Positions 1 through 6,420 of a DNA stretch of 12,680 nucleotides are shown in pieces; the stretch's first letter is position 1; the number at the start of each line of letters is the position of its first letter. A program made the position numbers and the translations under genes. Location of the stretch: the NCBI GenBank assembly GCA_015163825.1, contig JAAOIL010000086.1, forward strand, positions 1-12,680. Direction: 5' to 3'. This DNA is from Alphaproteobacteria bacterium. GTDB lineage: Bacteria; Pseudomonadota; Alphaproteobacteria; RS24. Under the pieces are notes generated by a model, which did not search any database, was not told the origin of the DNA, and saw only the letters and a program-made list of their open reading frames with translations.

Positions 1-378
1 CAGTTCTATGCGCCAACTCATTTCGCCATCATAGTCGCCCAGATATTGCAGTTCAGCGATAGCGAATTGACCAAGTATTTTACCATAAGAGGGCAAAATG
101 ATTTCCATATTGAGATGCCCCCCCGAAAAAAACAATTCGCGAAACATAAGATCTGAGGCGGCATTGCTGAACAAGCCTTGTCCTTGCAAATTCATATCAC
201 GCATACCACTTTCGGCGAGGAAAGTGCGCCACCTGCTAGCACTATCGGCGCTGCTTGTATCAATCGGGTTAGCGTTAAACGTTAAAGATTGGGTGCGCAA
301 CCCCGCCACCGTTTCATAAGGAAAACGAGAATCCTTGCGCATTTTCAAAAGAAGGGCACTGCCTGTTTGTACGGTCAT
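1..378 (-). CDS. GTA/phage TP901-1-family major tail protein (gp9-like), C-terminus cut by window edge
   Basis: The reading frame starts with ATG at 378 and is still open at base 1, giving the first 126 residues. It begins MTVQTGSALLLKMRKD and contains FPYETVAGLRTQSLTFNA, then a stretch with DTSSADSASRWRTFL and GMRDMNLQGQGLF, and ends with EIILPSYGKILGQF and LQYLGDYDGEMSW. This is the layout of the TP901-1-type major tail protein of GTA clusters (RcGTA gp9), whose subunits form the tail tube. The start is set by a good ribosome site (GGAGA, about 7 bases upstream) that directly follows the stop codon of the gp8-like gene. Roughly the last tenth of a usual ~135-140 residue protein should lie outside the window. 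Family assignment is from pattern memory, not a search; position directly after gp8 supports it strongly. Confidence 0.85.
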   Translation of the reverse strand, partial: MTVQTGSALLLKMRKDSRFPYETVAGLRTQSLTFNANPIDTSSADSASRWRTFLAESGMRDMNLQGQGLFSNAASDLMFRELFFSGGHLNMEIILPSYGKILGQFAIAELQYLGDYDGEMSWRIEL

Positions 379-389
379 AAAAATATCTC

Positions 390-770
390 CTATTGGGTAA
401 GAGCCGTGAAAGTGATTTGTGTACGCCATGCCCGCGCGGCATTATCCACCGCGGCGGTTATGGTTTCTGCCTCAAAGCGGATAATGGTGATGGCTTGTGT
501 GGTGGGCAGAGTTTCAAATTGGGCGAGCACATCTGCTGTTAGCACGGCTGCATCTTTTGGCGATTGCACAGGCGACCAAACCGAAAACTCTATTTCATGG
601 GCGACTAGATTTAAGACTTTATCGCGCATTGTGCTTTGCAAAGCATCAAATGAAAAGAAGGGCATTGCTCGTGCCTTATCCATCATCGGTGCGAAATGCG
701 CTGCCAATGGTTCATTGCTTGCTAAATGGGCAAACAATGTTTCTTGTAAGATTTGTCCTGATTTAATCAT
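390..770 (-). CDS. GTA gp8-like tail terminator, DUF3168 family
   Basis: A 126-residue protein beginning MIKSGQILQETLFAHL. Features typical of DUF3168 proteins are the N-terminal helix, a central segment with ARAMPFFSFDA followed by a histidine-containing strand (LVAHEIEFSVWS), and a C-terminal TITAAVDNAARAWRTQITFTAL. In GTAs and related siphophages this protein sits between the head-tail adaptor and the tail tube protein and is expected to cap the tail tube. Its ATG overlaps the stop of the gp7-like gene as ATGA, which implies translational coupling. The nearest purine-rich ribosome site (GGGAGG) lies rather far, about 12 bases upstream. Family call rests on size, these segments and synteny. 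Confidence 0.8.
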   Translation of the reverse strand: MIKSGQILQETLFAHLASNEPLAAHFAPMMDKARAMPFFSFDALQSTMRDKVLNLVAHEIEFSVWSPVQSPKDAAVLTADVLAQFETLPTTQAITIIRFEAETITAAVDNAARAWRTQITFTALTQ

Positions 771-1081
771 GAGGATTCATTGCCTCCCAATAAACGTCTT
801 TCTTCGCAAACACATGACAACCAGCGATTATGATTGCCGATATTATCAATGCTATGGATATCCAGAACACGTGTGCCATTGCGAAAGCGCATACCGACAT
901 CCACCAAAGCGGCATAACGCAACCGCACTTCGTGGGTGGCGAGGGATTCATCAACACCACTGCGCACCGATAAGCGTCCGCGTAAAGTGCGCACCCGAAC
1001 CCAAAGTTCCGTTTTATGCACCCAGACTTGCCGACCCTCACGGATTTGCGCCTCTTCTAATTCGTATGTTTGCAAACGCAT
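767..1081 (-). CDS. GTA gp7-like head-tail adaptor (head closure) protein
   Basis: A 104-residue, basic, beta-rich protein (MRLQTYELEEAQIREGRQVW) with the segments LWVRVRTLRGR, ATHEVRLRYAALVDVGMRF and TRVLDIHSIDNIGNHNRWLSC. This fits phage head-tail joining proteins of the SPP1 gp16 / GTA gp7 type, which seal the portal-connector channel and dock the tail. In such proteins the motif 'THxVxxRY..xI..GMRV..G.R.Y.I....' is common and is visible here in slightly altered form. It begins 6 bases after the gp6-like stop and its own stop overlaps the gp8-like start. The next reading frame (763-1041) over the same DNA is not a gene. Confidence 0.8.
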   Translation of the reverse strand: MRLQTYELEEAQIREGRQVWVHKTELWVRVRTLRGRLSVRSGVDESLATHEVRLRYAALVDVGMRFRNGTRVLDIHSIDNIGNHNRWLSCVCEERRLLGGNESS

Positions 1082-1087
1082 GAGAGA

Positions 1088-1651
1088 CTATATCCTCATC
1101 AAACGATGTGGCTCTATGAGCGTGCGCACTTGTGGGGGGATAGCGTTTTCGGGGCGATGCGCATTCCAATCATTCATATCATACCAATGCGCGGCAAGCG
1201 TTTTTACTGCGAGGCGCAACGGCTCTGGCACATCATCGGGCGCCCCAAAACCCGCTTCTATCTCAATCTGGATTCCATAATGGCTTTGGCGTGGGCGTGG
1301 CAAGTCTCGCCATTGTGCGAACACCAATGCCGGACGAGCCCCCGCCTCCAACCGATACAGGCTAGACTCTATCACTGCCGCCCCCTCCCCGACAATACGA
1401 ATAGCCACAACAGAGCGCACAGGATAATGCGGCAATGATAATGCCCCATCGCTATGTTCCCAATCGTTCAAGAGTAGATTCCAACTTTGCGTTATCAATC
1501 GCAATCCCGACCGCGCTTCCACCGTCATACGCGCCGAACTGATGAGACTTTGTAGTAAAGCCTCATCAGCCTCTTGCGCATGTAAATAGTCGCGCAGCGC
1601 ATCAACCGATATCGGCTCTTGCGCCGGTGCTTCGTGTAAAATGCTAATCAT
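1088..1651 (-). CDS. GTA gp6-like head-tail connector protein
   Basis: A 187-residue protein starting MISILHEAPAQEPISV. The N-terminal part (DALRDYLHAQEADEALLQSLISSARMTVEARSGL) is the helical region of phage gp6-like connectors that bind the portal. It is followed by TQSWNLLLNDW, the strand SLPHYPVRSVVAIRI, and a C-terminal IEAGFGAPDDVPEPLRLAVKTLAAHWY, the conserved AGFG / P-x-PL / AxxLxAHxY pattern of the family. The frame is open further upstream to 1837, but that would overlap the capsid gene by about 180 bases and add unrelated sequence. The ATG at 1651 lies 4 bases after the capsid stop and gives the usual family length. No clear Shine-Dalgarno, so translation may be coupled to the capsid gene. 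Confidence 0.85.
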   Translation of the reverse strand: MISILHEAPAQEPISVDALRDYLHAQEADEALLQSLISSARMTVEARSGLRLITQSWNLLLNDWEHSDGALSLPHYPVRSVVAIRIVGEGAAVIESSLYRLEAGARPALVFAQWRDLPRPRQSHYGIQIEIEAGFGAPDDVPEPLRLAVKTLAAHWYDMNDWNAHRPENAIPPQVRTLIEPHRLMRI

Positions 1652-1655
1652 GATA

Positions 1656-2879
1656 TTAAGCAGAAAGCTGAACGAAACGCAGCGCTGTCGGATTAACAAC
1701 ATTACCACCAACACGGCGCGACACATAGAATACGATATTCGGTTTGTCGCTATAAGGATCGCGTGTGAAATGTGTTGTTTGTCGTTCAGCAATGGCATAG
1801 CCGCTTTTGAAATCACCAAAGCAGATTGGCTTAGCATTTAGTCCAAAGTTAGGCATATGCGACTCTTCATAGATAGGGTAGCCAAGCAATGTGGCGCTCG
1901 TTCCTTGTTCCAATCCTGGTGTCCATAAATAGCGACCATCATTGTCTTTGATTTTACGCAACTCGGATTGTGCTGCTTTATTCATAAGCCATGAGGCGTT
2001 GCCGCTATAAGGCGCTTCTAACCCGAAGGCGAACTCCATTAAATAATCAGCCCCCGCCGTGCCAGTTGGCAATTTGCCATTGACACCGCTTTTGCGTGAA
2101 TACAGAGAATTGGAGGTCGCACTATAGGTTGTGCTGGTTGCGTGATAGGCAATCCCGCCCGGTTGTGTTAAACCAGACCCTAAAATAAATGCTCGTCCTT
2201 CTGTTTCTGCAAAAGCCTGCGCCATAGAAGAGACAATCCATGCTTCAATATCAATTGCCGTATCATCAAGGAATTGTTGCGTTGCGGTTAGGTTAAAGTA
2301 AATCTCGTCCAAACGAATATCCACTTTTTTGAAATCGCCATCACCTGTATCGGAGCGTGCTGATTCTTCCCCCGCCCATCGCGCCGCCATAGCAGAACTG
2401 GCGCGGACATAATGGAGTGTATCGCCAACGCCCATCACCACCACATTCGCCAACTGACGCATTGCGGATTGCTTCTGGATTTGCGAATCTAAATCTGTGT
2501 AAACAACTTCGGGAACGAGATAACCACCATCGGTAGTAGGATTTTTGCGTAATGTTTTCGCTTCTGTTTCACGCAAAGCCTGATCGTTGCCGCTGCGAAC
2601 ATAATCTACGAAGGCGGCACGGGTTTCGTGCTGTGCATCATCAATATCTGCCGCTAGGGGTGGGCGTTGCAAGGCAACATTCAGATTAGATAGATGCGTA
2701 TTGATGCGCTCCACCTTTTCCTCCAATAACACATCGGCACTATCGCGTTTTTCTATTTCGGTTAGGCGGTCATCATTGGCTTGCTTGAACTCCTCAAAGT
2801 TTCGCATGAGGTCTTCAAACAGACGCCGAGATTCCCCCTCGTCTGATAAATTTGTTAAAGCTGCGGTTTCTAATTCCAT
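1656..2879 (-). CDS. HK97-family major capsid protein (GTA gp5-like)
   Basis: A 407-residue protein. Residues about 15-75 are charged and helical (RRLFEDLMRNFEEFKQANDDRL and onward), as in the scaffold-like delta domain that the prohead protease removes in HK97-type capsids. The mature fold should begin near residues 112-125 (TTDGGYLVPEVV), followed by QSAMRQLANVV, and later by GLEAPYSGNASWLMN, the strand LLGYPIYEESHMP and FGDFKSGYAIAERQ, all hallmarks of the family. I chose the ATG at 2879 because AAAGGAAA lies 7 bases upstream; the frame could start at a TTG at 2894 overlapping the protease stop, but that has no ribosome site. It lies directly downstream of its protease. Protein forms the icosahedral shell of the particle. 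Confidence 0.95.
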   Translation of the reverse strand: MELETAALTNLSDEGESRRLFEDLMRNFEEFKQANDDRLTEIEKRDSADVLLEEKVERINTHLSNLNVALQRPPLAADIDDAQHETRAAFVDYVRSGNDQALRETEAKTLRKNPTTDGGYLVPEVVYTDLDSQIQKQSAMRQLANVVVMGVGDTLHYVRASSAMAARWAGEESARSDTGDGDFKKVDIRLDEIYFNLTATQQFLDDTAIDIEAWIVSSMAQAFAETEGRAFILGSGLTQPGGIAYHATSTTYSATSNSLYSRKSGVNGKLPTGTAGADYLMEFAFGLEAPYSGNASWLMNKAAQSELRKIKDNDGRYLWTPGLEQGTSATLLGYPIYEESHMPNFGLNAKPICFGDFKSGYAIAERQTTHFTRDPYSDKPNIVFYVSRRVGGNVVNPTALRFVQLSA

Positions 2880-2890
2880 GATATTTCCTT

Positions 2891-3325
2891 TCAAGTTTTG
2901 TTTTTGTCTAGTGATTTAAATTTTGTAATTTTTGCCTGTGGTTGCATAGGCAAGGTGACGATTGACACTTCAACTAACTCAACTGACTGCAAATGACGGC
3001 GCACACGTCCGCGTCCTCGTTCGCTTTCAATGGCGCGAAAGCCGATAGACAGCCCGTCCAACGCACCATTGATAATGAGGGAAGCCGTTTCCTTCGCCAA
3101 TTGCACATGCGGCGCGAGATAACCTTCCACCCATAATCCGTATGGGGTTTCTTCTATTTTTTGCCACCGCCCTATAGGGCGCGTGAGGTCGTGCTGGTAG
3201 AGCATTTTGACATCATGCGGATTCGTTTTTTGTAATGTTTGTGCAAAGGCACCACGCATAACGATATCGCCAGATAAATCTGGTGTGCCGAACACACTGG
3301 CATAGCCACAAATAATACCGCTCAT
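2891..3325 (-). CDS. HK97-family prohead protease (GTA gp4-like)
   Basis: A 144-residue serine protease of the HK97 prohead protease family (U35), expected to cleave the delta domain of the capsid protein during head maturation. Visible motifs are GYASVFGTPDLSGDIVMRGAF at residues 7-27, the candidate catalytic histidine in LYQHD (H45), the serine in DGLSIGF (S93), and a glutamate in ELVEVSIVTLPM (E119, or E116). The ATG overlaps the portal stop as ATGA and has GAGG 5-8 bases upstream. It is short for the family but comparable to GTA versions, and ends shortly after the catalytic core with a lysine-rich tail. Confidence 0.93.
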   Translation of the reverse strand: MSGIICGYASVFGTPDLSGDIVMRGAFAQTLQKTNPHDVKMLYQHDLTRPIGRWQKIEETPYGLWVEGYLAPHVQLAKETASLIINGALDGLSIGFRAIESERGRGRVRRHLQSVELVEVSIVTLPMQPQAKITKFKSLDKNKT

Positions 3326-4542
3326 TGCGACACCTCTTTTTCGCGTGTTTCATCAAGGGGTGGCAGCCCTACAAGGCTGCGTTTTTCATTACGTGTTAAG
3401 AATTGCGCTTTGTTCAATTTCTGCCAGAGCCGTTGCCGCTCTTCCGACAAAGCGGGAATATCATCTAGTTGCATGGCGAGGTTTGTGTCGCCTTCGCAAA
3501 TATGTTGTCCCAGTTTTGCGGTGATGCGTTCGGCGAGCGGCAATATCGTTTGTCGCCAAAAAGCCCGATTGGCTTCGGCATAATTGGCATAAGTATTATC
3601 ACCCGGTATCCCTAACAACATAGGTGGCACACCAAATGCCAAAGCAATATCGCGTGCCGCAGAATGTTTAGCGGCGATAAAATCCATATCTTGGGGGGAG
3701 AGGCTAATGCTGCTCCAGTCCAAGCCCCCTTCTAATAAGAGCGGGCGACCAGCATTTTGTGCCCCTTGAAAATTTGTTTCCAATTCTTCTTTCAAACGTT
3801 TGAATTGTTCGTCCGTCAGGTGCGAACTGCCATCTTGTCCGCGATAAACCAACGCCCCCGAAGGACGCGCCGCATTATCAAACAAAGATTGGTTCCAACT
3901 ATTGGCAGCATTATGAATGTTGATGGCTTGGGTGGCGGCTTCCATCGGGCTTAAGCCGTAATGGTCGTCCTGCGGATGGAATAGGCGAAAATGTAAAATA
4001 GGGGTGGGGATTTTTGATTGATCAAAGCGAATGGTTTTACCACCAACACTATAATCATAAAACTGCGCCCAACCCGTGCGAGACGGAATAAGGCGCATTC
4101 TATCGGGGCGCAAACTATAAAGTCCCCCGATAGTGTCGTCGGCATTGGCGACAACTTCCAAATAGGCATTGCCGTGTAATAATAAATAAGCGTAAAGCGA
4201 TTCCAATAATTCCCCACCGCTTTGCGTAGGGTTTGGTCGTTTTAATATGTTGGCAATTTTATTGCTGCCCACTGCATTGCTACCCACTGCTATGCCATTT
4301 TCACATATTGCGAGGGGGATAGAGGCGCAGGCTTCTGACACCATACGCACGCACCGATACACAACAGGATTACGCCTGAAGCCTTTTTCTATCCGCGCCC
4401 CAAATCCCATAGATGAAAAAGCACCGCTATCTTGAAATGTTGCGGCACGATAGGGGGGCGCAAACTGGTGCGAACTAGGATTATGCGCGGTGCGTTTTTC
4501 CACAGGGGAACGCAACCGTTTTAATACGGGGTCAAAAAGCAA
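3322..4542 (-). CDS. HK97-family portal protein (GTA gp3-like), TTG start
   Basis: A 406-residue portal protein that would form the dodecameric DNA entry ring of the capsid. Family segments are RRNPVVYRCVRMVSEACASIPL (57-78), GGELLESLYAYLLLHGNAYLEVV, LRPDRMRLIPS, ILHFRLFHPQDDHYGLSPMEAA, and GVPPMLLGIPGDNTYANYAEANRAFWRQTILPL. The start is a TTG at 4542, 7 bases after a strong AAAGGAG. No in-frame ATG exists upstream before a stop at 4555. An out-of-frame ATG at 4547 leads to only eight codons. It begins 19 bases after the large terminase stop. Residues 85-94 (AVGSN twice) come from a 15-bp tandem duplication. The small gene (g3.5) found after the portal in Rhodobacter GTA is absent. Confidence 0.95.
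   Translation of the reverse strand: MLFDPVLKRLRSPVEKRTAHNPSSHQFAPPYRAATFQDSGAFSSMGFGARIEKGFRRNPVVYRCVRMVSEACASIPLAICENGIAVGSNAVGSNKIANILKRPNPTQSGGELLESLYAYLLLHGNAYLEVVANADDTIGGLYSLRPDRMRLIPSRTGWAQFYDYSVGGKTIRFDQSKIPTPILHFRLFHPQDDHYGLSPMEAATQAINIHNAANSWNQSLFDNAARPSGALVYRGQDGSSHLTDEQFKRLKEELETNFQGAQNAGRPLLLEGGLDWSSISLSPQDMDFIAAKHSAARDIALAFGVPPMLLGIPGDNTYANYAEANRAFWRQTILPLAERITAKLGQHICEGDTNLAMQLDDIPALSEERQRLWQKLNKAQFLTRNEKRSLVGLPPLDETREKEVSQ
4261..4290 (-). repeat. 15-bp in-frame tandem duplication inside the portal gene
   Basis: Two adjacent 15-base copies, 4261-4275 and 4276-4290, differ at a single base. On the coding strand they encode AVGSN-AVGSN (portal residues 85-94), in the variable turn after the conserved N-terminal helix and before KIANILKRPNP. 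Frame is preserved. Confidence 0.9.
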
Positions 4543-4561
4543 AACATATCTCCTTTAATGA

Positions 4562-5902
4562 TTAAAGCCGCTTGATTGTTGGGGCGGGTCTTTGTTTGGT
4601 GAGCAACAGCAACCAGCTGATGCCCCAGACGAGTGCATCTAAGCGATCGGGGCTTGCGCCATGACCGCTATAGGCACATAATTCTTCTTCTAATTCTTCT
4701 GCTCTGCCGACATGAAATACGAGACCGCGTTCATAAAGAGCAGCGACAGGTTCTGCGCGTAACATTTTACCTTTTACGGCGCGCACAGGTTTGAAGTTAA
4801 TTTCTGGGGCTTCACGCAAAACGATTTCACGCACCAACTCCCCCCCTTGATTAACTTCGGCGACTAACGCATCGGCAGAAAATTCCGTATAGACATCACG
4901 CACACGTCGCGACCACCCTGTCGGGCTTAAGCCCTGCACAGAACGATCGCCCAATACATAAGCGCAACCATCGGCACCCAAACCAATCACAACAATGCCA
5001 CAGGCATCGGCTTTTGGTCCCGAACTAGCGGGGGGATCTAGTGCCACCACACATTGCACCAAATCAGGGGCGCGGGCACATCTTTGTCTATCCAACAAAG
5101 AATGGCTCCATAAAGCGTGGCTGACATCTTCTAGCAATTGTGCTTCTAATTCTTGCCGCCCCAAACGTGTGCCCTTATAACGCCCCACAATATCTTCAAG
5201 AAAATTCGGCGCTAGATTAGCGCGATTATCTTCTGTCGTTGAACGTGTCACGACACATTTCGGGTCTCCCAATAGGCGTTTCACCAATAATGTCGGGCGG
5301 GGTGTTGTCGTTACCACTTGGCGTGGCATACGCCCCAAGCGCAAACCAAATTGCAACATATCCCATGTTTTTTCATCATAACGCCATTTGGCAAGTTCAT
5401 CACACCATGCGCCATCAAATTGCGGACCACGCAAACTATCGGGGCGTTCTGCCGAAAACAATTGCGCTTGTGCTCCATTCGGCCACACCAATAATTGACG
5501 GCTCGGTATAAACTCTGGTCTAAAATCAGGCGGGGCGATTGCCAACAAACCCGATGGTCCCTCCACCATTACGGCACGCGCCGCACCATAAGTCTCCCCC
5601 ACCAAAGCAATATGGCGATAAGCGGTATCGTGATTGCTATCTTCTACACGAGCGCGAATCCATTCTGCCCCCGCTCTTGTTTTACCGGCACCGCGCCCCC
5701 CCAATAATAACCAACTCGTCCAATTGCCATCGGGTGGCAACTGGTCGGGTCTTGCCCAAAACTCCCAATGCCAATAGAGGGCGCGTAGTTCTGCATCACT
5801 TAGGGATTTCAGAAACTTCTGTCGCGTTTTCGTTTTCTGCAATCTGAGCCAAGCGATGTTCAATATCTGTGAGTAAGTCTTGCGCAGCGTGTTTTCCACC
5901 AC
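4562..5902 (-). CDS. terL: Terminase large subunit (GTA gp2-like DNA packaging motor)
   Basis: A 446-residue two-domain packaging motor. ATPase half: Walker A GGRGAGKT at 68-75, a Walker B region ending CDEL with D168-E169, and a coupling motif TTTP at 198-201. Nuclease half (RNase H fold): candidate metal ligands D289 in VVALDPP, E349 in VAEVNQGG and D422 in DRLDALVW. The N-terminal SLSDAELRALYWHWEFWARPDQLPP matches GTA terminases closely. The first possible start is GTG at 5902 with AGGA 5 bases upstream, which overlaps the upstream gene by 107 bases. TTG codons at 5866 and 5845 are alternatives but lack ribosome sites; the family-conserved part begins only around residue 32. In GTAs this enzyme packages host DNA by headful without sequence specificity. 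Confidence 0.95.
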   Translation of the reverse strand: MVENTLRKTYSQILNIAWLRLQKTKTRQKFLKSLSDAELRALYWHWEFWARPDQLPPDGNWTSWLLLGGRGAGKTRAGAEWIRARVEDSNHDTAYRHIALVGETYGAARAVMVEGPSGLLAIAPPDFRPEFIPSRQLLVWPNGAQAQLFSAERPDSLRGPQFDGAWCDELAKWRYDEKTWDMLQFGLRLGRMPRQVVTTTPRPTLLVKRLLGDPKCVVTRSTTEDNRANLAPNFLEDIVGRYKGTRLGRQELEAQLLEDVSHALWSHSLLDRQRCARAPDLVQCVVALDPPASSGPKADACGIVVIGLGADGCAYVLGDRSVQGLSPTGWSRRVRDVYTEFSADALVAEVNQGGELVREIVLREAPEINFKPVRAVKGKMLRAEPVAALYERGLVFHVGRAEELEEELCAYSGHGASPDRLDALVWGISWLLLLTKQRPAPTIKRL

Positions 5903-6101
5903 TTTTATCCTGCTCTGTTTGTTGCTGTTTGTTTAATCTCAATAGTGCCTCCAGCGAGCGCACCAATAAGGCGACCACACGTGCATATCGTTCAAATGCT
6001 TCTGATATATCTTCAACATCGGCGGGGAGGTTTTTTTGTATAGTCTCCATTTCCTCTAGCAATGCGTCGTGCACGGCTTGCAGTTTTTCCTGATGTTGCA
6101 T
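5796..6101 (-). CDS. Small helical protein, candidate small terminase subunit (GTA gp1-like)
   Basis: A 101-residue, highly charged, almost entirely helical protein (MQHQEKLQAVHDALLEEMET). The middle segment AFERYARVVALLVRSLEALLRL looks like an oligomerising helix, and a Q/K-rich linker leads to a second acidic helix (DLLTDIEHRLAQIAENENA). It lies directly upstream of and overlaps the large terminase, the position and size of RcGTA g1, which has been described as the small terminase. I do not see a helix-turn-helix DNA-binding motif, consistent with non-specific packaging. The ATG at 6101 has no Shine-Dalgarno; the preceding 23 bases are A/C-rich and probably unstructured. That it is a gene is likely; its function is inferred from position. 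Confidence 0.7.
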   Translation of the reverse strand: MQHQEKLQAVHDALLEEMETIQKNLPADVEDISEAFERYARVVALLVRSLEALLRLNKQQQTEQDKSGGKHAAQDLLTDIEHRLAQIAENENATEVSEIPK

Positions 6102-6142
6102 GATTTGATTTTGATTTTTGTTTTAGTCTCAAAAAGTATCTC

Positions 6143-6196
6143 TAAAAAAGCCGCTAAAAAAAGCCGCTAAAAAAAGCCGCTAAAAAAAGAGCCGCC
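6143..6196. repeat. Tandem 13-base repeats (TAAAAAAAGCCGC)
   Basis: Three consecutive units (12, 13 and 13 bases) at 6143-6154, 6155-6167 and 6168-6180, followed by a fourth, diverged unit at 6181-6196 (TAAAAAAAGAGCCGCC). On the minus strand each unit reads GCGGC-TTTTTTT-A. The fourth unit is the base of the right arm and the T-tract of the terminator at 6182-6218, so the array looks like repeated copies of the terminator's 3' end. Confidence 0.9.
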
Positions 6197-6218
6197 CTCC
6201 TAAAACAGGAGACCGACT
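6182..6218 (-). terminator. Intrinsic terminator in the leader of the GTA gene cluster
   Basis: On the minus strand AGTCGGTCTCCT (6218-6207) pairs with AGGAGGGCGGCT (6201-6190). This is a 12-position stem with one G-G mismatch and two G-U pairs, loop GTTTT, followed by C and seven T. It lies only about 20 bases after the predicted transcription start. The right arm contains a perfect Shine-Dalgarno-like AGGAGG, but no start codon follows at a useful distance. Confidence 0.75.
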
Positions 6219-6240
6219 TTTGCGACACTTTTTGGACTAT
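6182..6240 (-). ncRNA. Putative ~59-nt leader or small RNA between promoter and terminator
   Basis: The promoter at 6247-6275 predicts a start near 6240 and the terminator ends near 6182. An RNA of about 59 nt is expected, consisting of a single-stranded 5' segment (AUAGUCCAAAAAGUGUCGC) and the terminator hairpin. It carries no recognisable reading frame and resembles no RNA family I know. It may be an attenuated leader of the downstream head genes or an independent small RNA. Existence is inferred only from the two signals. Confidence 0.4.
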
Positions 6241-6246
6241 GACAAA

Positions 6247-6275
6247 ACTATACAAACAAGCGACACGCTTGTCAA
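6247..6275 (-). promoter_or_regulatory. Near-consensus sigma-70 promoter facing the GTA gene cluster
   Basis: On the minus strand TTGACA (6275-6270) and TATAGT (6252-6247) are separated by exactly 17 bases. Upstream, 6276-6294 is almost pure A/T (the T7 run and TATATAA on the plus strand), resembling an UP element. The -35 is perfect and the -10 has five of six consensus bases, so constitutive activity would be expected if nothing represses it. The spacer contains the small palindrome AAGCG-TGT-CGCTT, a possible operator. Confidence 0.75.
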
Positions 6276-6373
6276 ATATTTTTTTATATAATTCAAGGCA
6301 TTAGCGTATTCTTGCGGGTATATCTTTCAAAATTCCTTTTATTTTTAAGCACTTTCGCCTTCGTCATTTTTGC

Positions 6374-6420
6374 AAAAAAAATCGTCCGATGAAACGAGCC
6401 GTACCCCTTCATCAGGCGAC
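6374..6420 (-). terminator. Intrinsic terminator of the lipoprotein gene
   Basis: On the minus strand GTCGCCTGATGA (6420-6409) pairs with TCATCGGACGAT (6392-6381), 11 of 12 positions including two G-U pairs, around a 16-base loop. Eight T in a row (6381-6374) end the structure. It begins 20 bases after the stop codon of the lipoprotein gene, which should isolate that gene from the GTA genes. Confidence 0.75.

Larger units (their letters stand above)
6125..6238. repeat. Imperfect 12-13 base inverted repeat bracketing the terminator and tandem repeats
   Basis: The left arm AGTCTCAAAAAGT (6125-6137) is, apart from one C versus TC, the reverse complement of ACTTTTTGGACT (6227-6238). In a minus-strand transcript starting near 6240, the extreme 5' end could therefore pair with a segment just upstream of the small-terminase start. 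It could equally be the ends of a small MITE-like element of about 114 bases; I see no target-site duplication. Confidence 0.5.

Noticed and set aside
289..1083. Long plus-strand open frame (264 codons) opposite the gp7- and gp8-like genes
   Set aside because: Composition is unlike a protein family (cysteine- and histidine-rich without a motif), and it lies antisense to three well-supported, tightly packed GTA genes.
1652..1837. Upstream extension of the gp6-like gene to 1837
   Set aside because: It would overlap the end of the capsid gene by about 180 bases and adds residues without family similarity; the ATG at 1651 gives the expected length.
2880..2894. TTG start at 2894 for the capsid gene
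   Set aside because: No ribosome site upstream, while the ATG at 2879 has AAAGGAAA at good spacing.
6121..6240. CRISPR array or DR-spacer pattern at the tandem repeats
   Set aside because: Units are only 12-13 bases and directly adjacent, without spacers; they are simple tandem repeats.
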